From UTCHB3 sp964625575 (lineage in GTDB: Bacteria; Bacteroidota; Ignavibacteria; Ignavibacteriales; Ignavibacteriaceae): 64,000 nt of DNA. Below, in pieces: positions 51,085 to 61,700 of this stretch. Where the stretch lies: positions 34,879 to 98,878 of the forward strand of contig CAZVBQ010000009.1 in NCBI GenBank assembly GCA_964625575.1, given 5' to 3'. The notes under the pieces were generated by a model, which saw only the letters and a program-made list of their open reading frames with translations, had not been told where the DNA came from and searched no databases. Every line of letters starts with the position of its first letter. The first letter of the stretch is position 1. A program made the position numbers and the translations under genes.

Positions 51085-52244
51085 TTCACCCTCCTTCTTT
51101 CTGCCAGCAGAAACCGGAACCGGTTAATTGTTATCACAATTCCCGCCGGAATGAGCACCCCCGCCACCAGAAGGTTAAGCGGGTAGCCAACACCCTGCAC
51201 GGGCTCACCCATCAGATAGATCTTTATGAACCCTTCAAGGAAGTGGGTGTAAGGGATGATCTGCGCGAATATCCTGTGGAGCCCCGGCATCGCCCAAAGA
51301 GGGTAGGTGAGACCGCTGAAAACGAAGGCTGGAGTTGTGAAAAAGAGAATAATCTGCGCCGCGAGCATTCTGCTTTTTACAACGGATGAGACCACCATCC
51401 CCATAAGTAACGATGAAATTGCAAAAAGGGAAGTGAAGATGAATAAGCCGAAAGCGCTTCCTCTAAGCGTGATCCCGAACAGGGGATAGATCAATGCAAT
51501 GAGCACACCGGCGTTCAGAATTCCCGATACCGCGTGAGGCAGAAGCCTCGCAAGAAACACTCTTACCGGGTACTCACCCGCGAGGCGGTCATCCTCCCGG
51601 AAGTTGAAAACGGTTGCGCCTGCCAGCGCGCTCGACATGAAGATCGTGAAGACACACAACGCCGGCACGAGGAAATCGAGATAGCTGTAGTTCGAGTTGT
51701 AAAGTGTTTGTATATCGTATCTTACGGGATTAATCGCGTCCATTGCCGCCTGCTCCGACATTCCTCCCGACCTGAATTTCTTCAGTAGAACGCCGCCCGA
51801 TATGGTCTTGAATATCTTAGTTGCGTCGTTCATAATGTAGTTGCTTTTAATCACGTTCATCCCGTTGGCGAAGACCACGGGGTGTACCTGCTCCCCTTTT
51901 TTAATGTCCCGCTCCATCCCAGGGGGAAGGTAAACCACCACATCGGTTTCTCCCTTCAGCAGCATTTCCCTCCCCTCCGCGAGCGACGCGGGGGCGTTCA
52001 GAAGCGTGAATGAAGGGGATGCCGCGAACCACGTTACAGCCATCCGGGAAGTGGTGCTGTTGTCGCCGTCTATCACCACCGCCGGTATCCCTCTCACCAG
52101 CGCGCTCTGGTATAGGAACGCGAAGAAGAAAAAGAGCACCGGCGGGATGACAACCGAGACGAGAAGCAGGGAACGCGTCCCCGCTATCCGCCTCAGTTCT
52201 TCGTATGTGGCATCTGTGAAGACCTTTTTATCGCCCGTTTTCAT
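51081..52244 (-). CDS. ABC-2 type transporter permease (first of pair)
   Basis: A 387-residue ABC-2 permease, same layout as its neighbour: N-terminal helix (LLLVSVVIPPVLFFFFAFLY), extracytoplasmic domain with AVVIDGDNSTTSRMAVTWF, and five C-terminal helices with YLDFLVPALCVFTIFMSSAL. The two would form a heterodimeric channel. It overlaps both neighbours by four bases (ATGA). With HlyD and TolC upstream, the operon should span both membranes; an ATPase must come from elsewhere. Confidence 0.85.
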   Translation of the reverse strand: MKTGDKKVFTDATYEELRRIAGTRSLLLVSVVIPPVLFFFFAFLYQSALVRGIPAVVIDGDNSTTSRMAVTWFAASPSFTLLNAPASLAEGREMLLKGETDVVVYLPPGMERDIKKGEQVHPVVFANGMNVIKSNYIMNDATKIFKTISGGVLLKKFRSGGMSEQAAMDAINPVRYDIQTLYNSNYSYLDFLVPALCVFTIFMSSALAGATVFNFREDDRLAGEYPVRVFLARLLPHAVSGILNAGVLIALIYPLFGITLRGSAFGLFIFTSLFAISSLLMGMVVSSVVKSRMLAAQIILFFTTPAFVFSGLTYPLWAMPGLHRIFAQIIPYTHFLEGFIKIYLMGEPVQGVGYPLNLLVAGVLIPAGIVITINRFRFLLAERRRVK

Positions 52245-53224
52245 GATAATTCAAAGTTAACCGTCATGCCGGGTTTAATTTTTACACTTTTGTCTTTAGG
52301 TCTCAGGCGGATCTCGAAGGTCTTGATGTCGAAATCCGATTTCTGATTGGTCGGCTTCCAGTTGGCGAACTCACCCATCGGTGAGATGTAGAAAACCTCA
52401 AACTCATAAACCTTGTTTCCGAGTCCCGGTACCTTCCCTTTGATGGTTTTCCCTTTTTCAAACTGAACCATCATCGTCTCCTTCACCTGAAGGGTAACCC
52501 AAACGTCACTCAGATCAATTATGGTGAACACGGGGTAACCTGCCGCGGCAATTTCACCCGCGTCGATGATCTTTTTCTTCAGTTCACCTGATACGGGGGC
52601 TTTAATCGTGAGCTCATCCTGATAAGCCATCACTTCCTTCACGCCGCTTTCAGCCTGCATGAAGCTGCTTTTTGCCATCTCTTTTTCCTCAATTCTGGCA
52701 CCTGCCATCACGAGGTCGAGCTTCGCTCCGGCGGCGAGCATCTGCTCCTGCGCGGCTTTATACTGAAACTCCGCCACATCCTTCTCCTGAGCGGAGATCA
52801 GCTGTTCGGCGTAAAGTTTTTGCATTCTGTCCCACGTTTTTGAAGCAAGATCGAACTGGTGCTTCGACTGGAGATATACCTTCTCAACAGCCGATTTCTC
52901 CTCGTTTCTCGCGCCGTTAAGCGCCATGTCATACTTTGCCTTGGCGGCATTTCGCAGGTTTTCAGCCTGTTCCAGTTTGGCGTCAAGCTCTTTGCTGGTT
53001 ATGGTAGCAAGCACGTCGCCTGCCTTCACTTCGGCACCTTCTTCAAAATAGATAGAGGTTATCCTGCCGGCTATTTTTGAAGCGACATCGATGTCACGGG
53101 CTTCGGCGATTCCAGAAATTACGGTTTTTCCGGCTTCTTTCTCACCGGTGTCAAGTATTACCAAACCCGCCACTATCAGGGCAACGGGCAGCAGAAAGAT
53201 CAAAAGATATTTCAGGTTCTTCAT
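52241..53224 (-). CDS. HlyD/EmrA-type periplasmic adaptor
   Basis: I use the ATG at 53224, preceded by GGAGGAG and overlapping the TolC stop by four bases; the protein has 327 residues. N-terminal membrane anchor (YLLIFLLPVALIVAGLVIL), lipoyl halves (VASKIAGRITSIYFEEGAEV and KAPVSGELKKKIIDAG, each part of the biotinyl-lipoyl fold), and a coiled-coil hairpin between them (about 75-190; ARNEEKSAVEKVYLQ and ARIEEKEMAKSSFMQ). It links the inner-membrane permeases with the TolC channel. Confidence 0.9.
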   Translation of the reverse strand: MKNLKYLLIFLLPVALIVAGLVILDTGEKEAGKTVISGIAEARDIDVASKIAGRITSIYFEEGAEVKAGDVLATITSKELDAKLEQAENLRNAAKAKYDMALNGARNEEKSAVEKVYLQSKHQFDLASKTWDRMQKLYAEQLISAQEKDVAEFQYKAAQEQMLAAGAKLDLVMAGARIEEKEMAKSSFMQAESGVKEVMAYQDELTIKAPVSGELKKKIIDAGEIAAAGYPVFTIIDLSDVWVTLQVKETMMVQFEKGKTIKGKVPGLGNKVYEFEVFYISPMGEFANWKPTNQKSDFDIKTFEIRLRPKDKSVKIKPGMTVNFELS

Positions 53225-54717
53225 TTTAATTTCTCCTCCGGTTTGTTCCAGATGTTTAAAAATTCGAGGGGTTTTCCGCACGCGTTATAGAGCTGTCCCA
53301 TGCTCTTGTAGTAGTCGTAGAGGGAAACTTTGCGGTCGATCTCGCTCTTCTCGAGCATAAGCCGGGCATCCACAACTTCAAGGGAAGTGCCGAGCCCTGT
53401 TTCAAACCGCTTCTCATTCAGGCGGAGGTTCTCCTGTGCCAGATCGAGCGCCGCTGCACCCTGTCCGAACCGCTCTATCGCGGTCTGTGATGCCTTGTGG
53501 TATTTGTTCACGAGCAGCCTGATCTTTGAAGTTGCGTCAGCCCTTATCAGGGTTATCTCCTTCTCAAGGAGTTTGCTCTTTTCAATGTTCGCCTGATCCT
53601 GAAATCCGTTGAAGATGTTCAGGTTTAGCGAAACACCCACTGCCCATCTTGGCTCGATCGCTGAAAGATACTCGGGGTAAAACTCATACTTCCCGAATGC
53701 CGCTATAACGGGCATGTATCTCGCGCGCTCCGCGCTTTTTTTCTCACCCGCGAGGAGGCTTTTCTGGTCGATTATCCTTATCAGGGGGTTCTCTTTTTCG
53801 GCAATGGCAGCGTAATATTCCGCGTCTTTTATCGAAGTGTCGGGCATCAGGCTGTCGGAGATGATGAGGGATGTCCCTTCATCAAGCGAAATGGCGTTAA
53901 CGAGCGCCAGCATCGCCAGTTCAAGCTTCTTTTGGTCATCAAAAAGGTTACGCTCGGCATCAGAAACCGCGACGCACGCCCTGAGGTAATTGTAGCGGGC
54001 GATCAATCCTTCGGCGAGCATCTTCTCTGCCCTGTCGCGGTGCAGTTTCATTCCTTCAAGTACCGACTCCCGCGTGCGGACCATCTCTTTTAGGAACACG
54101 ACGTTAAGCCAGTTGTCGATCACATCGGTCGCCACATCATTTTTTACTTTTTCGAGCTCGAGCAGCGAAGTGTTATACTCGATGTCGGCAGCGTTTGAAG
54201 CCGCGAGCAGTTTGCCTCCCGTGAAGAGGGGCTGCACGCCGGTCAGTGTGCCGGTCCAATAGTCCTGCCGTTTTAGCGTGCTTTTGAACTCGGGCAGGAG
54301 TCCGTTAAGCTGGCCCGCGTATTTAGCGGTAAGAGCCTGTTTTTGCGCGTCGGTAAGTGGTGCCTGTCCACCGAGTATCATGTAGATATTCGAAAGTTCA
54401 GTCTGGTTCTTCGACTGAAGTGTTATCATCGCGTCTCGAATGGGCGAAAGGTCGATGCTTATCGGTTCATCAAGATGGGTATATGAATAGGAGAGATTGA
54501 TCTTCGGAAGAAAATTTCCGAAGGCTTCGTTCTTCCCCTCCTTTTTCTGTAGAAGCAGGGTTTCCGCCTGCTTGACTTTCGGATGATTCCGCAGCGCGTG
54601 ATCAATCGCCGATGGGAGATCGATCTGCCGCGAATTGCTCTGAGCGGGGAGGCTTCCCCCCGTTAAGAGAAAGATCAACACCGCCGTTAAAAGCTTTTTC
54701 GTTTTCATTTCGTTCAT
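53221..54717 (-). CDS. TolC-family outer-membrane efflux protein
   Basis: A 498-residue protein with signal peptide (LLTAVLIFLLTGGSLPAQ) and the duplicated helix/strand layout of outer-membrane efflux proteins: IDLPSAIDHALRNHPKVKQA at the start of repeat 1, GNFLPKINLSYSYTH for the first beta strand, and YEFYPEYLSAIEPRWAVGVS plus LNLNIFNGF for the second. First gene of the four-gene efflux operon. The upstream gap to 54893 is AT-rich and divergent from the BamE-like gene. Confidence 0.92.
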   Translation of the reverse strand: MNEMKTKKLLTAVLIFLLTGGSLPAQSNSRQIDLPSAIDHALRNHPKVKQAETLLLQKKEGKNEAFGNFLPKINLSYSYTHLDEPISIDLSPIRDAMITLQSKNQTELSNIYMILGGQAPLTDAQKQALTAKYAGQLNGLLPEFKSTLKRQDYWTGTLTGVQPLFTGGKLLAASNAADIEYNTSLLELEKVKNDVATDVIDNWLNVVFLKEMVRTRESVLEGMKLHRDRAEKMLAEGLIARYNYLRACVAVSDAERNLFDDQKKLELAMLALVNAISLDEGTSLIISDSLMPDTSIKDAEYYAAIAEKENPLIRIIDQKSLLAGEKKSAERARYMPVIAAFGKYEFYPEYLSAIEPRWAVGVSLNLNIFNGFQDQANIEKSKLLEKEITLIRADATSKIRLLVNKYHKASQTAIERFGQGAAALDLAQENLRLNEKRFETGLGTSLEVVDARLMLEKSEIDRKVSLYDYYKSMGQLYNACGKPLEFLNIWNKPEEKLK

Positions 54718-54893
54718 TTATAAAATTGTTACTAAATGCCACAATATCCCCGATTCTTTATTTCCCCGGTGATTATAAATAATAAATGAATCAGTATTCA
54801 AAAATAAAAGATTGATTTGAAATAACAAAAAGTTTTTCGCTCACCGATTCATTCTTTTTTATTAATTTTCGAACATTACAATTGGAGATATTT

Positions 54894-55376
54894 ATGATTA
54901 AAACCCCCAACCGGGTGATCGTGTTACCACTTCTGATCTTCCTTCTGCTTGTCTCGTCACCGCGAGCGCAGGAAGTGGTGAAAGAAAAGGAGATAAAAAC
55001 ACCCGTCGCTTCCATAAATGGTATCGCTCCCGACATGACGCAAAAGGAAGTGACCGCGATTCTGGGCAAACCAGTCGAAACCGAAAACACAGTCCTGGGT
55101 TTGTGCTGGAATTACAAAAATCCGGCGATATCGGTATATTTTAAGAAAAAGGGAGCCGTCGATCAGGTTACCACAAAAGACCCCAAGGCAGCCATCGTCT
55201 TCAAAGGGAAGAAGTTCAGTGTCGGTGACAAACTGGATGACGTGAAGAAGTTGCTCGGCAAACCCGATCTTGAGGAAGGTTCAGGCAAATACAAGGAACT
55301 CTATTACAATCTTGCGACATTCGTAATCTACTTCAAAGAGGGAAAGGTTACCCACGTCAACATTCTTGGTGAATAA
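54894..55376 (+). CDS. Exported protein with two BamE/SmpA-like repeats
   Basis: The ATG at 54894 has TTGGAGAT in front; the TTG at 54882 is inside that site and less likely. The 160-residue protein has a signal peptide (VIVLPLLIFLLLVSSPRAQ) and two similar halves, each with a helix and GKP turn: MTQKEVTAILGKPVE and LDDVKKLLGKPDLE. This is the pattern of BamE-like folds and of small exported proteins in many bacteria. Function unknown. dprA starts 24 bases later on the same strand. Confidence 0.6.
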   Translation: MIKTPNRVIVLPLLIFLLLVSSPRAQEVVKEKEIKTPVASINGIAPDMTQKEVTAILGKPVETENTVLGLCWNYKNPAISVYFKKKGAVDQVTTKDPKAAIVFKGKKFSVGDKLDDVKKLLGKPDLEEGSGKYKELYYNLATFVIYFKEGKVTHVNILGE

Positions 55377-55400
55377 CACATCACCGCGCGGGGCAGCACT

Positions 55401-56285
55401 TTGAGCAATTTTTCCGTACCGTTCGCCGTCGCGCTTGCATGGATCAGAGGTCTCTCCCCCGCGACGAGAGCTTTGGTCGCGCAATCAGAAGCGGGAATTG
55501 ATGCCCATGACGCCGCCTCGCTTAAGAGTGCAATTATCGCCGTGGAACCGCTTTTTCACTTCTCACCCGGGGAGATCGATAAAGCGTATTCCATGGCTTG
55601 CGCGGAGTTTGAGCGACACATGAAGAACGGAGTGGATATCGTCACGATTTTCGACGAAAATTACCCGCGACTTCTCAAGGATATCTCCGATCCGCCTTTG
55701 TTATTGTATTATTCTGGCAACATCGCCGCGCTGAACTCAGCACCCGCCGTGGCGGTTGTCGGAACACGCGAACCGACAGAATACGGTGCTGAAATGGCAT
55801 TCGCAGCCGGGGAAGTGCTTGCCCGGTCGGGAGTTACAGTCGTAAGCGGACTTGCCAGGGGTTGCGACACTTCCGCCCACAAAGGCTCCATTTCCGCTCG
55901 GGGAAAGACAGTCGCCTTCGTCGCTCACGGACTACAAACCGTCTATCCCCCCGAGAACGCTGAACTCGCGTTCGAGATCGCCGAAACAGGCGGATGCATC
56001 GCCACAGAGTACCCCCTCGGTACAAAAATGCACCCCTCCTTCTTCAAACGGCGCAACCGCCTTCAGACAGGCACATCGCTCGCCACCCTCGTCATCGAAT
56101 CCGACCTCAAAAGCGGCACCATGTACACCGCAGGCTTCGCCCGCCAGCAAGAGCGCAAACTCTTCGTACTCAACCACCCCAAAGAAAAACATTCCCCCTC
56201 CTCCGAAGGAAACCTGCGACTCCTCTCCGAAGGCTACGCCATTGCTGTGAGTGAGGATGAGGTGTTGAGTGGGGGGGCGAAGTAG
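55401..56285 (+). CDS. dprA: DNA-processing protein DprA/Smf
   Basis: A 294-residue protein from a TTG start. The DprA Rossmann domain is clear: ISDPPLLLYYSGN, AVVGTREPTEYG, VVSGLARGCDTSAHKG, and FKRRNRLQTGTSLATLVIES. (In most DprA the last reads FPxRNRIISGLS.) The N-terminal part has a helical HhH-like segment; a C-terminal winged-helix domain is absent. DprA binds single-stranded DNA and loads RecA during natural transformation, and some relatives occur in defence clusters. It borders the AT-rich accessory island, but its own codon use is that of the core genes. Confidence 0.87.
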   Translation: MSNFSVPFAVALAWIRGLSPATRALVAQSEAGIDAHDAASLKSAIIAVEPLFHFSPGEIDKAYSMACAEFERHMKNGVDIVTIFDENYPRLLKDISDPPLLLYYSGNIAALNSAPAVAVVGTREPTEYGAEMAFAAGEVLARSGVTVVSGLARGCDTSAHKGSISARGKTVAFVAHGLQTVYPPENAELAFEIAETGGCIATEYPLGTKMHPSFFKRRNRLQTGTSLATLVIESDLKSGTMYTAGFARQQERKLFVLNHPKEKHSPSSEGNLRLLSEGYAIAVSEDEVLSGGAK

Positions 56286-56415
56286 ATTAATCATCCCTCA
56301 AAATTTGTTGTAGTTACATTATAATTCAACCAATCTTTTCCCTGAGTTAAATCTTACCTAAAGTAAAATCTCTACATATGTATATGGTGAATCGTAGATA
56401 ATAAACTTAGTTTCG

Positions 56416-56429
56416 CACACTATAGTGTG
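56416..56429. promoter_or_regulatory. CACACTATAGTGTG palindrome upstream of the XRE regulator
   Basis: A perfect 14-bp palindrome that ends five bases before the ATG at 56435. Its ACTATAGT core resembles the C-boxes bound by restriction-modification controller proteins, which have a TATA centre between ACT/AGT half-sites. Confidence 0.65.
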
Positions 56430-56434
56430 TATAA

Positions 56435-56686
56435 ATGGTTAATTATCTCGGTTTCTCAATGATCTCAGAACACCAAATCCTCAACATCTATGCGGAAAAT
56501 GTCCGCCACTACCGCAAGCAACTTAAAATTTCACAAGAAGAATTAGCGTTTCGATCAGGACTTCACCCCACCTTTATCGGTATGGTTGAAAGGGCTGAAA
56601 GAAACTCTACATTAATCAGTCTTGAGAAAATTTCTAAGGCTTTAGGAGTTGGATACGATGATTTGTTAACTGAGCGCGAGAAATAG
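56435..56686 (+). CDS. Controller (C-protein)-like XRE transcriptional regulator
   Basis: An 83-residue protein that is almost all helix-turn-helix: ENVRHYRKQLKISQEELAFR, SGLHPTFIGMVERAERNSTL, ISLEKISKALGVGYDDLL. The GLHxTxIGxVERxERN wording and small size are typical of C proteins that time expression of restriction enzymes. The start may be 56435 or Met9 at 56459; neither has a clear ribosome binding site, and C-protein transcripts are often leaderless. It lies 38 bases before the helicase-nuclease gene, so it probably controls itself and that gene through the upstream palindrome. Confidence 0.85.
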   Translation: MVNYLGFSMISEHQILNIYAENVRHYRKQLKISQEELAFRSGLHPTFIGMVERAERNSTLISLEKISKALGVGYDDLLTEREK

Positions 56687-56724
56687 AATGAAGGTTCACT
56701 AATAAATATAATTAAGGTGGGAAT

Positions 56725-58683
56725 ATGCGTTACTATTACGGGAGTTCTGTTCGTGAATTCATCAGCCAAGACGAGGATGCAATATTTGGCTCTTTAGCGA
56801 AATTTCATTCTCACGATCTAGAACAGTTACAGAAGAACGCCTGGCTCGATCAAATCGCAATCCTCAAGACAGCAATTAATCCCTTTCACTCCGGACATAT
56901 CTTCTTCGAATTCTCTATTCCCAGAATGGGAAAGAGGGTTGATAATATTTTTATCCTCAATAATTTGATTTTCGTCATCGAGTTTAAGGTTGGTGAGAAA
57001 GAGTACATGAAGCATGCAGTTGATCAAGTCGTCGATTACGCATTAGATTTGAAGAACTTCCATGAAGGTTCACATGAACTAAAACTCATTCCAGTGCTTG
57101 TTTCCACGGAGGCACCTGAGGTCGATCTAAGGATAGAAACCGATTCAGATGGTGTGTTCAAACCAATACGGTGTAACAAATCAAATTTAAGTCAGACTTT
57201 GGAGCTGGTGACCGCAAAGCATGCAGATGGCTGGGTTGATCCCCTGATTTGGGCTGAGAGTGGTTACAAACCGACCCCCACCATTGTGGAGGCCGCACAA
57301 GCTTTGTACAAGGGACATTCCGTTACTGAGATTTCTCGCTCTGATTCGGGTGCAAAAAACTTGAGGGAGACCTCGAATGCAATCGTAGAAATCATTGAAG
57401 ATTCAAAAACGAAAAATCGAAAATCGATTTGCTTCATCACCGGCGTACCTGGTTCTGGAAAAACACTTGCAGGTTTACATATCGCCAATACCACGCAGAG
57501 TTTCGAAGAGGAGAAGCACGCAGTATTTCTTTCAGGAAACGGTCCATTAGTTAGCGTTTTGAGGGAAGCTTTAGCCAGAGATGAAGTGAAAAGAACGCGT
57601 ATCACTAAAAAAGATGCTCAAAGAAAAGCTAACACATTCATCAAAAACGTGCATCATTTTCGCGATGAGGGACTGGAAACTGAGAACGCCCCTCATGAAA
57701 AGATTGTGATCTTTGATGAAGCTCAAAGGGCATGGAATAAACAGAAAGCTTCCTACTTCATGAAGGTAAACAAGGGGAATCCGAACTTTGATGAATCTGA
57801 ACCGGAGTTCCTGATAAGCGTTATGGATCGTCATCCAAATTGGGCGGTGATAGTCTGCTTGATAGGAGGTGGCCAAGAAATTAATGAGGGTGAAGCGGGA
57901 CTTCTTGAATGGTTTGAAGCATTGGCAAGAAAATTTACAGATTGGGATATCTATATTTCTCCAAATCTGACCGATTCAGAGTACATGGATGTAGATAAAT
58001 TTTCAAGTACAATATCACCGCAACGCCTGCAATTCAAAAAGGAACTGCATCTTGGAACATCCGTAAGATCTTTTAGAAGTGAGCATTTAGCTCGGTTTGT
58101 AAAACTTGTATTGGACTTAGACCTTGAGGCGGCGCAAGATACTTTCAAGATACTCTCAAAGAAGTACCCAATCTTTCTGACTCGAGATCTCAATAATGCC
58201 AAAAAGTGGCTCAAAGAAAAACGACGTGGAACAGAGCGCATCGGCTTAGTTGCGAGTTCAAAGGCACAGAGATTAAAGCCTTATGCGATCAATGTAAAAG
58301 ATAAGATTGATGCACCCAATTATTTCTTAGATGAAGATGATGACGTGAGATCATCCTATTTCTTAGAAGATGTTGCTACAGAATTTGACATCCAAGGACT
58401 TGAATTAGATTGGGTTTGCGTTGCTTGGGAGTCAAATCTTTCTTTGTTCGAGGGAGATTGGCACTATCGGGAGTTTAGAGGTGACAGATGGAAGAACATC
58501 GAAAAGGAGCAGAACAAAGCGTATTTGAAAAACGCTTATCGAGTTCTACTCACTCGAGCAAGACAAGGTATGATTATTTTCGTCCCACCCGGCGACAATG
58601 ATGATCACACCCGAGAACCAATATATTATGATTCCGTTTATGATTATTTGAAAAGTATCGGGATACCCGAATATTTTGGTTAA
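56725..58683 (+). CDS. DUF2075 helicase-like ATPase with N-terminal PD-(D/E)xK-like nuclease
   Basis: A 652-residue protein with AGGTGGGA before the ATG. Residues about 70-90 (RVDNIFILNN then IFVIEFK) fit a PD-(D/E)xK nuclease core with Asp73, Glu86 and Lys88. The ATPase part has Walker A GVPGSGKT (240-247), Walker B IVIFDEAQ (327-334) and a C-terminal superfamily 1 motif VLLTRARQGM near 615. DUF2075 proteins of this kind occur in bacterial defence islands and are related to Schlafen-type helicases. Together with the C-like regulator it looks like a nucleic-acid-targeting defence module; activity is inferred. Confidence 0.87.
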   Translation: MRYYYGSSVREFISQDEDAIFGSLAKFHSHDLEQLQKNAWLDQIAILKTAINPFHSGHIFFEFSIPRMGKRVDNIFILNNLIFVIEFKVGEKEYMKHAVDQVVDYALDLKNFHEGSHELKLIPVLVSTEAPEVDLRIETDSDGVFKPIRCNKSNLSQTLELVTAKHADGWVDPLIWAESGYKPTPTIVEAAQALYKGHSVTEISRSDSGAKNLRETSNAIVEIIEDSKTKNRKSICFITGVPGSGKTLAGLHIANTTQSFEEEKHAVFLSGNGPLVSVLREALARDEVKRTRITKKDAQRKANTFIKNVHHFRDEGLETENAPHEKIVIFDEAQRAWNKQKASYFMKVNKGNPNFDESEPEFLISVMDRHPNWAVIVCLIGGGQEINEGEAGLLEWFEALARKFTDWDIYISPNLTDSEYMDVDKFSSTISPQRLQFKKELHLGTSVRSFRSEHLARFVKLVLDLDLEAAQDTFKILSKKYPIFLTRDLNNAKKWLKEKRRGTERIGLVASSKAQRLKPYAINVKDKIDAPNYFLDEDDDVRSSYFLEDVATEFDIQGLELDWVCVAWESNLSLFEGDWHYREFRGDRWKNIEKEQNKAYLKNAYRVLLTRARQGMIIFVPPGDNDDHTREPIYYDSVYDYLKSIGIPEYFG

Positions 58684-58751
58684 TTATGTGCCCATTTCCG
58701 GTTATATTTCCACATTAAGTACATTATTCAGAAATAATGAACAGCACAGGA

Positions 58752-61700
58752 TCACATATTCTGTAGCGCTCTCTTTATTATCTCGTTTATCAGTTCTGAA
58801 ATTTTGCTTCCGAGGCCTGTTAACTTAATGGTTTCTCCTCCCGTTTTGTCTTTTACCAATTTGAATTGAACTTCGATTTTATCATCATTAATTGTGTAAC
58901 TCCCAGAGATTTTGTAAACTTCAGGGTATGACGTCACTGCCCAAAAGACGATAGGGGAATTCTTCTCCTCCGCTGACTTGTTGGTTAGCATTTCATCAAC
59001 AAGATCTCCGAGATTCAGCACATCTGATAATTCATTAACCTCCTGAAAAGTTGAGGAGATGAATATCTGTTTCGCCTTTGCAAGGGGAATCATCGATTTC
59101 TCTTTATCGGTAATTATCCCGATATCAAAGCTTTCTGCTCCTTTTGGAGTAAAAATTTTTGGCTCTTGTATTCCCCCGATCCCTTCCGCCAACTTGGGCA
59201 CCATCTCACGCGCGTGCTGCATTAACATCGCAACGTCAACGGTTTTGTTATCTTTTAGAGCAAGTCCACGCATGCCTGCCAAAATGCTGTAAGTCAGTAA
59301 ACCCTGGCCAAATTTGGTTGCTTCGTAGCTAACAGCATCTGCGGCGCTTCCGGTAATGATATGCAGACCGGCCCTGTCTTTCATTCGCTCCAACGCCTTG
59401 ATTATTGAAGACTCGATGTCCCTTTTTGCCACAAGATTTTCGACAACTTTGCCCGAAGAACACGCGTCAATTATTAATACTTGCTTGGTTGCAGGGATCT
59501 CATTCAGAAGTTTAATTAACTCATCGCCTGAAATGGTGCACTTATCCTTAACCCCGGGATCTTTATAAATATCGGGGTTAGGTGAAAAGGCTTCTTTTGT
59601 AAGGAAGTGCAGGTCGCCTTCTTCGCCTCCCACATTTATTCCGTGACCCGACAAGTAAACCACCACCACATCCCCGGGTTTGGCCATCGCCGCTATTTCC
59701 CCAAATGACTTAATAATAGTTGGCTTGTCAGGTTGAAGAGTGTTACCGGTTTGGGTATTTAATAACCAGGTATGAGTTCTTTCTTCCGAGAAGAGGTTTC
59801 GCGCGCCAATTTTTGCGGCGGTTAGAAAATCTACCGCGTCTTTCGCTGCAAACTTAAGGTCGATTTTTTCTCCAGTGTAATCAGAGATACCAATTGCTAT
59901 AATGAAAGCCGATGGCTTGTAGGAAGCCTTCTCGACCAGGAACTCAGCTGACTCTCTTTTGCCGGAGAGGGTTCCGGCCGAATTCCAGGTGACCGCTTCA
60001 ACTCTGTTTTCACCGTTAATTAATAATGGGTGGTTTTTCAGGGAAATGGTGATTGATGCAGATTTACCCGCGGCTTTAAAATTATTACCTCGCGCGTCTG
60101 CTTCGATCTCTTTTTCATTTAAAAATACCTGCACGCGCCCAAATCCACCACCTTGGTCTTCTAATGAAATTTGAAGTTTCTCGTAGTTATCCCTGAACAA
60201 CAGATCAGTAATTTCAGGCCACAGATCGAGTTTTCTGTCAATAAATTCAACCTCTCTGATCGCGGCCCCATTCATTACTTTTTCATAAAGCCCGGGTTCC
60301 CAGTATTTGTCTTTTAGTTGGTCAAATTCAATAATGTCAACCCCTTGCACATAGTACATCATCTCCATCGCGCCCGGCGAAGCATCGAAAAGCCCATCGG
60401 GGGTGATTACTGCCCAATCGTCACCTAATTCGTAGAGGGTTAGCAAATTTTTGCCTGTTGAGAGACGATAGAAAACATACCCGCCTTGATGTGAAAATAT
60501 TAGAAGATCATTTTTGAAAGATACCGAGTATATCTGAGAGACTGCTGAAAGTTGCGAGATTACATGATTGGTGCAGACATCGTACAAAATGAGCGAGGAT
60601 GTATCAACTCCATAAGTTTCAACCAACGCGCTCGAACCGTCACCCGATACGAAGGCTTTCCCGATCGTTAATACGCCTTTAGGTTCGATACTCCCGGCAA
60701 GTTCCGCGGTCGCTAAATTTATAAGAATAACTGATCGCGAGGTTTTTATGGAAAGGGTTCGGATGTCGGAAGTTATGTCAACCGGGTATGAAAATTGATC
60801 AAAAGTTCTTTCAAATGCCAACTTGATTGTTTGCGTATTATAAACTTCGATTTTCCCCTCAGGGCTGCAAATCACCAAATATTTACCGTCATTACTGAGT
60901 TTTGGTGAATGCCACGTAGTAGACTCCCAAGCTGAAAAGTATTTATCACTCGCGTTTCTCACAAATTCCCGGATGATCCGGTTTTCTTTTAAACTGAAGG
61001 CTGAAATGACTACGAAGTCAGATGCTATTACCGACATCGATGAATCTTTAAACTCCCTCACTCTTGTTTGTGTAACCACGAGTTCCTGGTTTTCGCTAAG
61101 CATACATTCTAATACTTGAATATTTGTAAAATCTTGCTTAATCTTTAAATCGGGGGTAACATCAGAAATTAACGTCTTTTTTGTTTCATCCCATATTTCA
61201 TATTTGTATCCCCCGGTGAAACGGATGCTCAACAATTTGGGCCCGCTGTGCAAAGCCACCAAGCCATTTTTTAAAATGTTCGCCAAACATTTACCCGATG
61301 ATAATCCCCAAATATTATATGATGTGTCATTCATGGTGACCAGGTCATTATCTGTCATCCATCCGCATGCATTGCCATCTTTATTTGAGATTCTAACTTT
61401 ACCGTCTTTGATATCCCTTACTTTGGTAATATTGTCATCACAGGTTTTTAGGTACCCTACATTTGCTTGGGCTATGAATGGATCTGTGAGTGCCTTGCTT
61501 TTAAGTGTTTTATATAATTTCCCATTCAAGTCGAACTGTATAATGCTTCCGGCATCAGCGATGGCGAAATAGAGATCTGATTTTGTATCACATTTCTCAA
61601 TTTTATAAAATCTGTCGTTGATGAACTCTTGAGAGACAATTTCCAGTGGTTTTTGAGTGGTCAAATTCCAAATGACCGGTAACTCATTCTGAGAAAGTGT

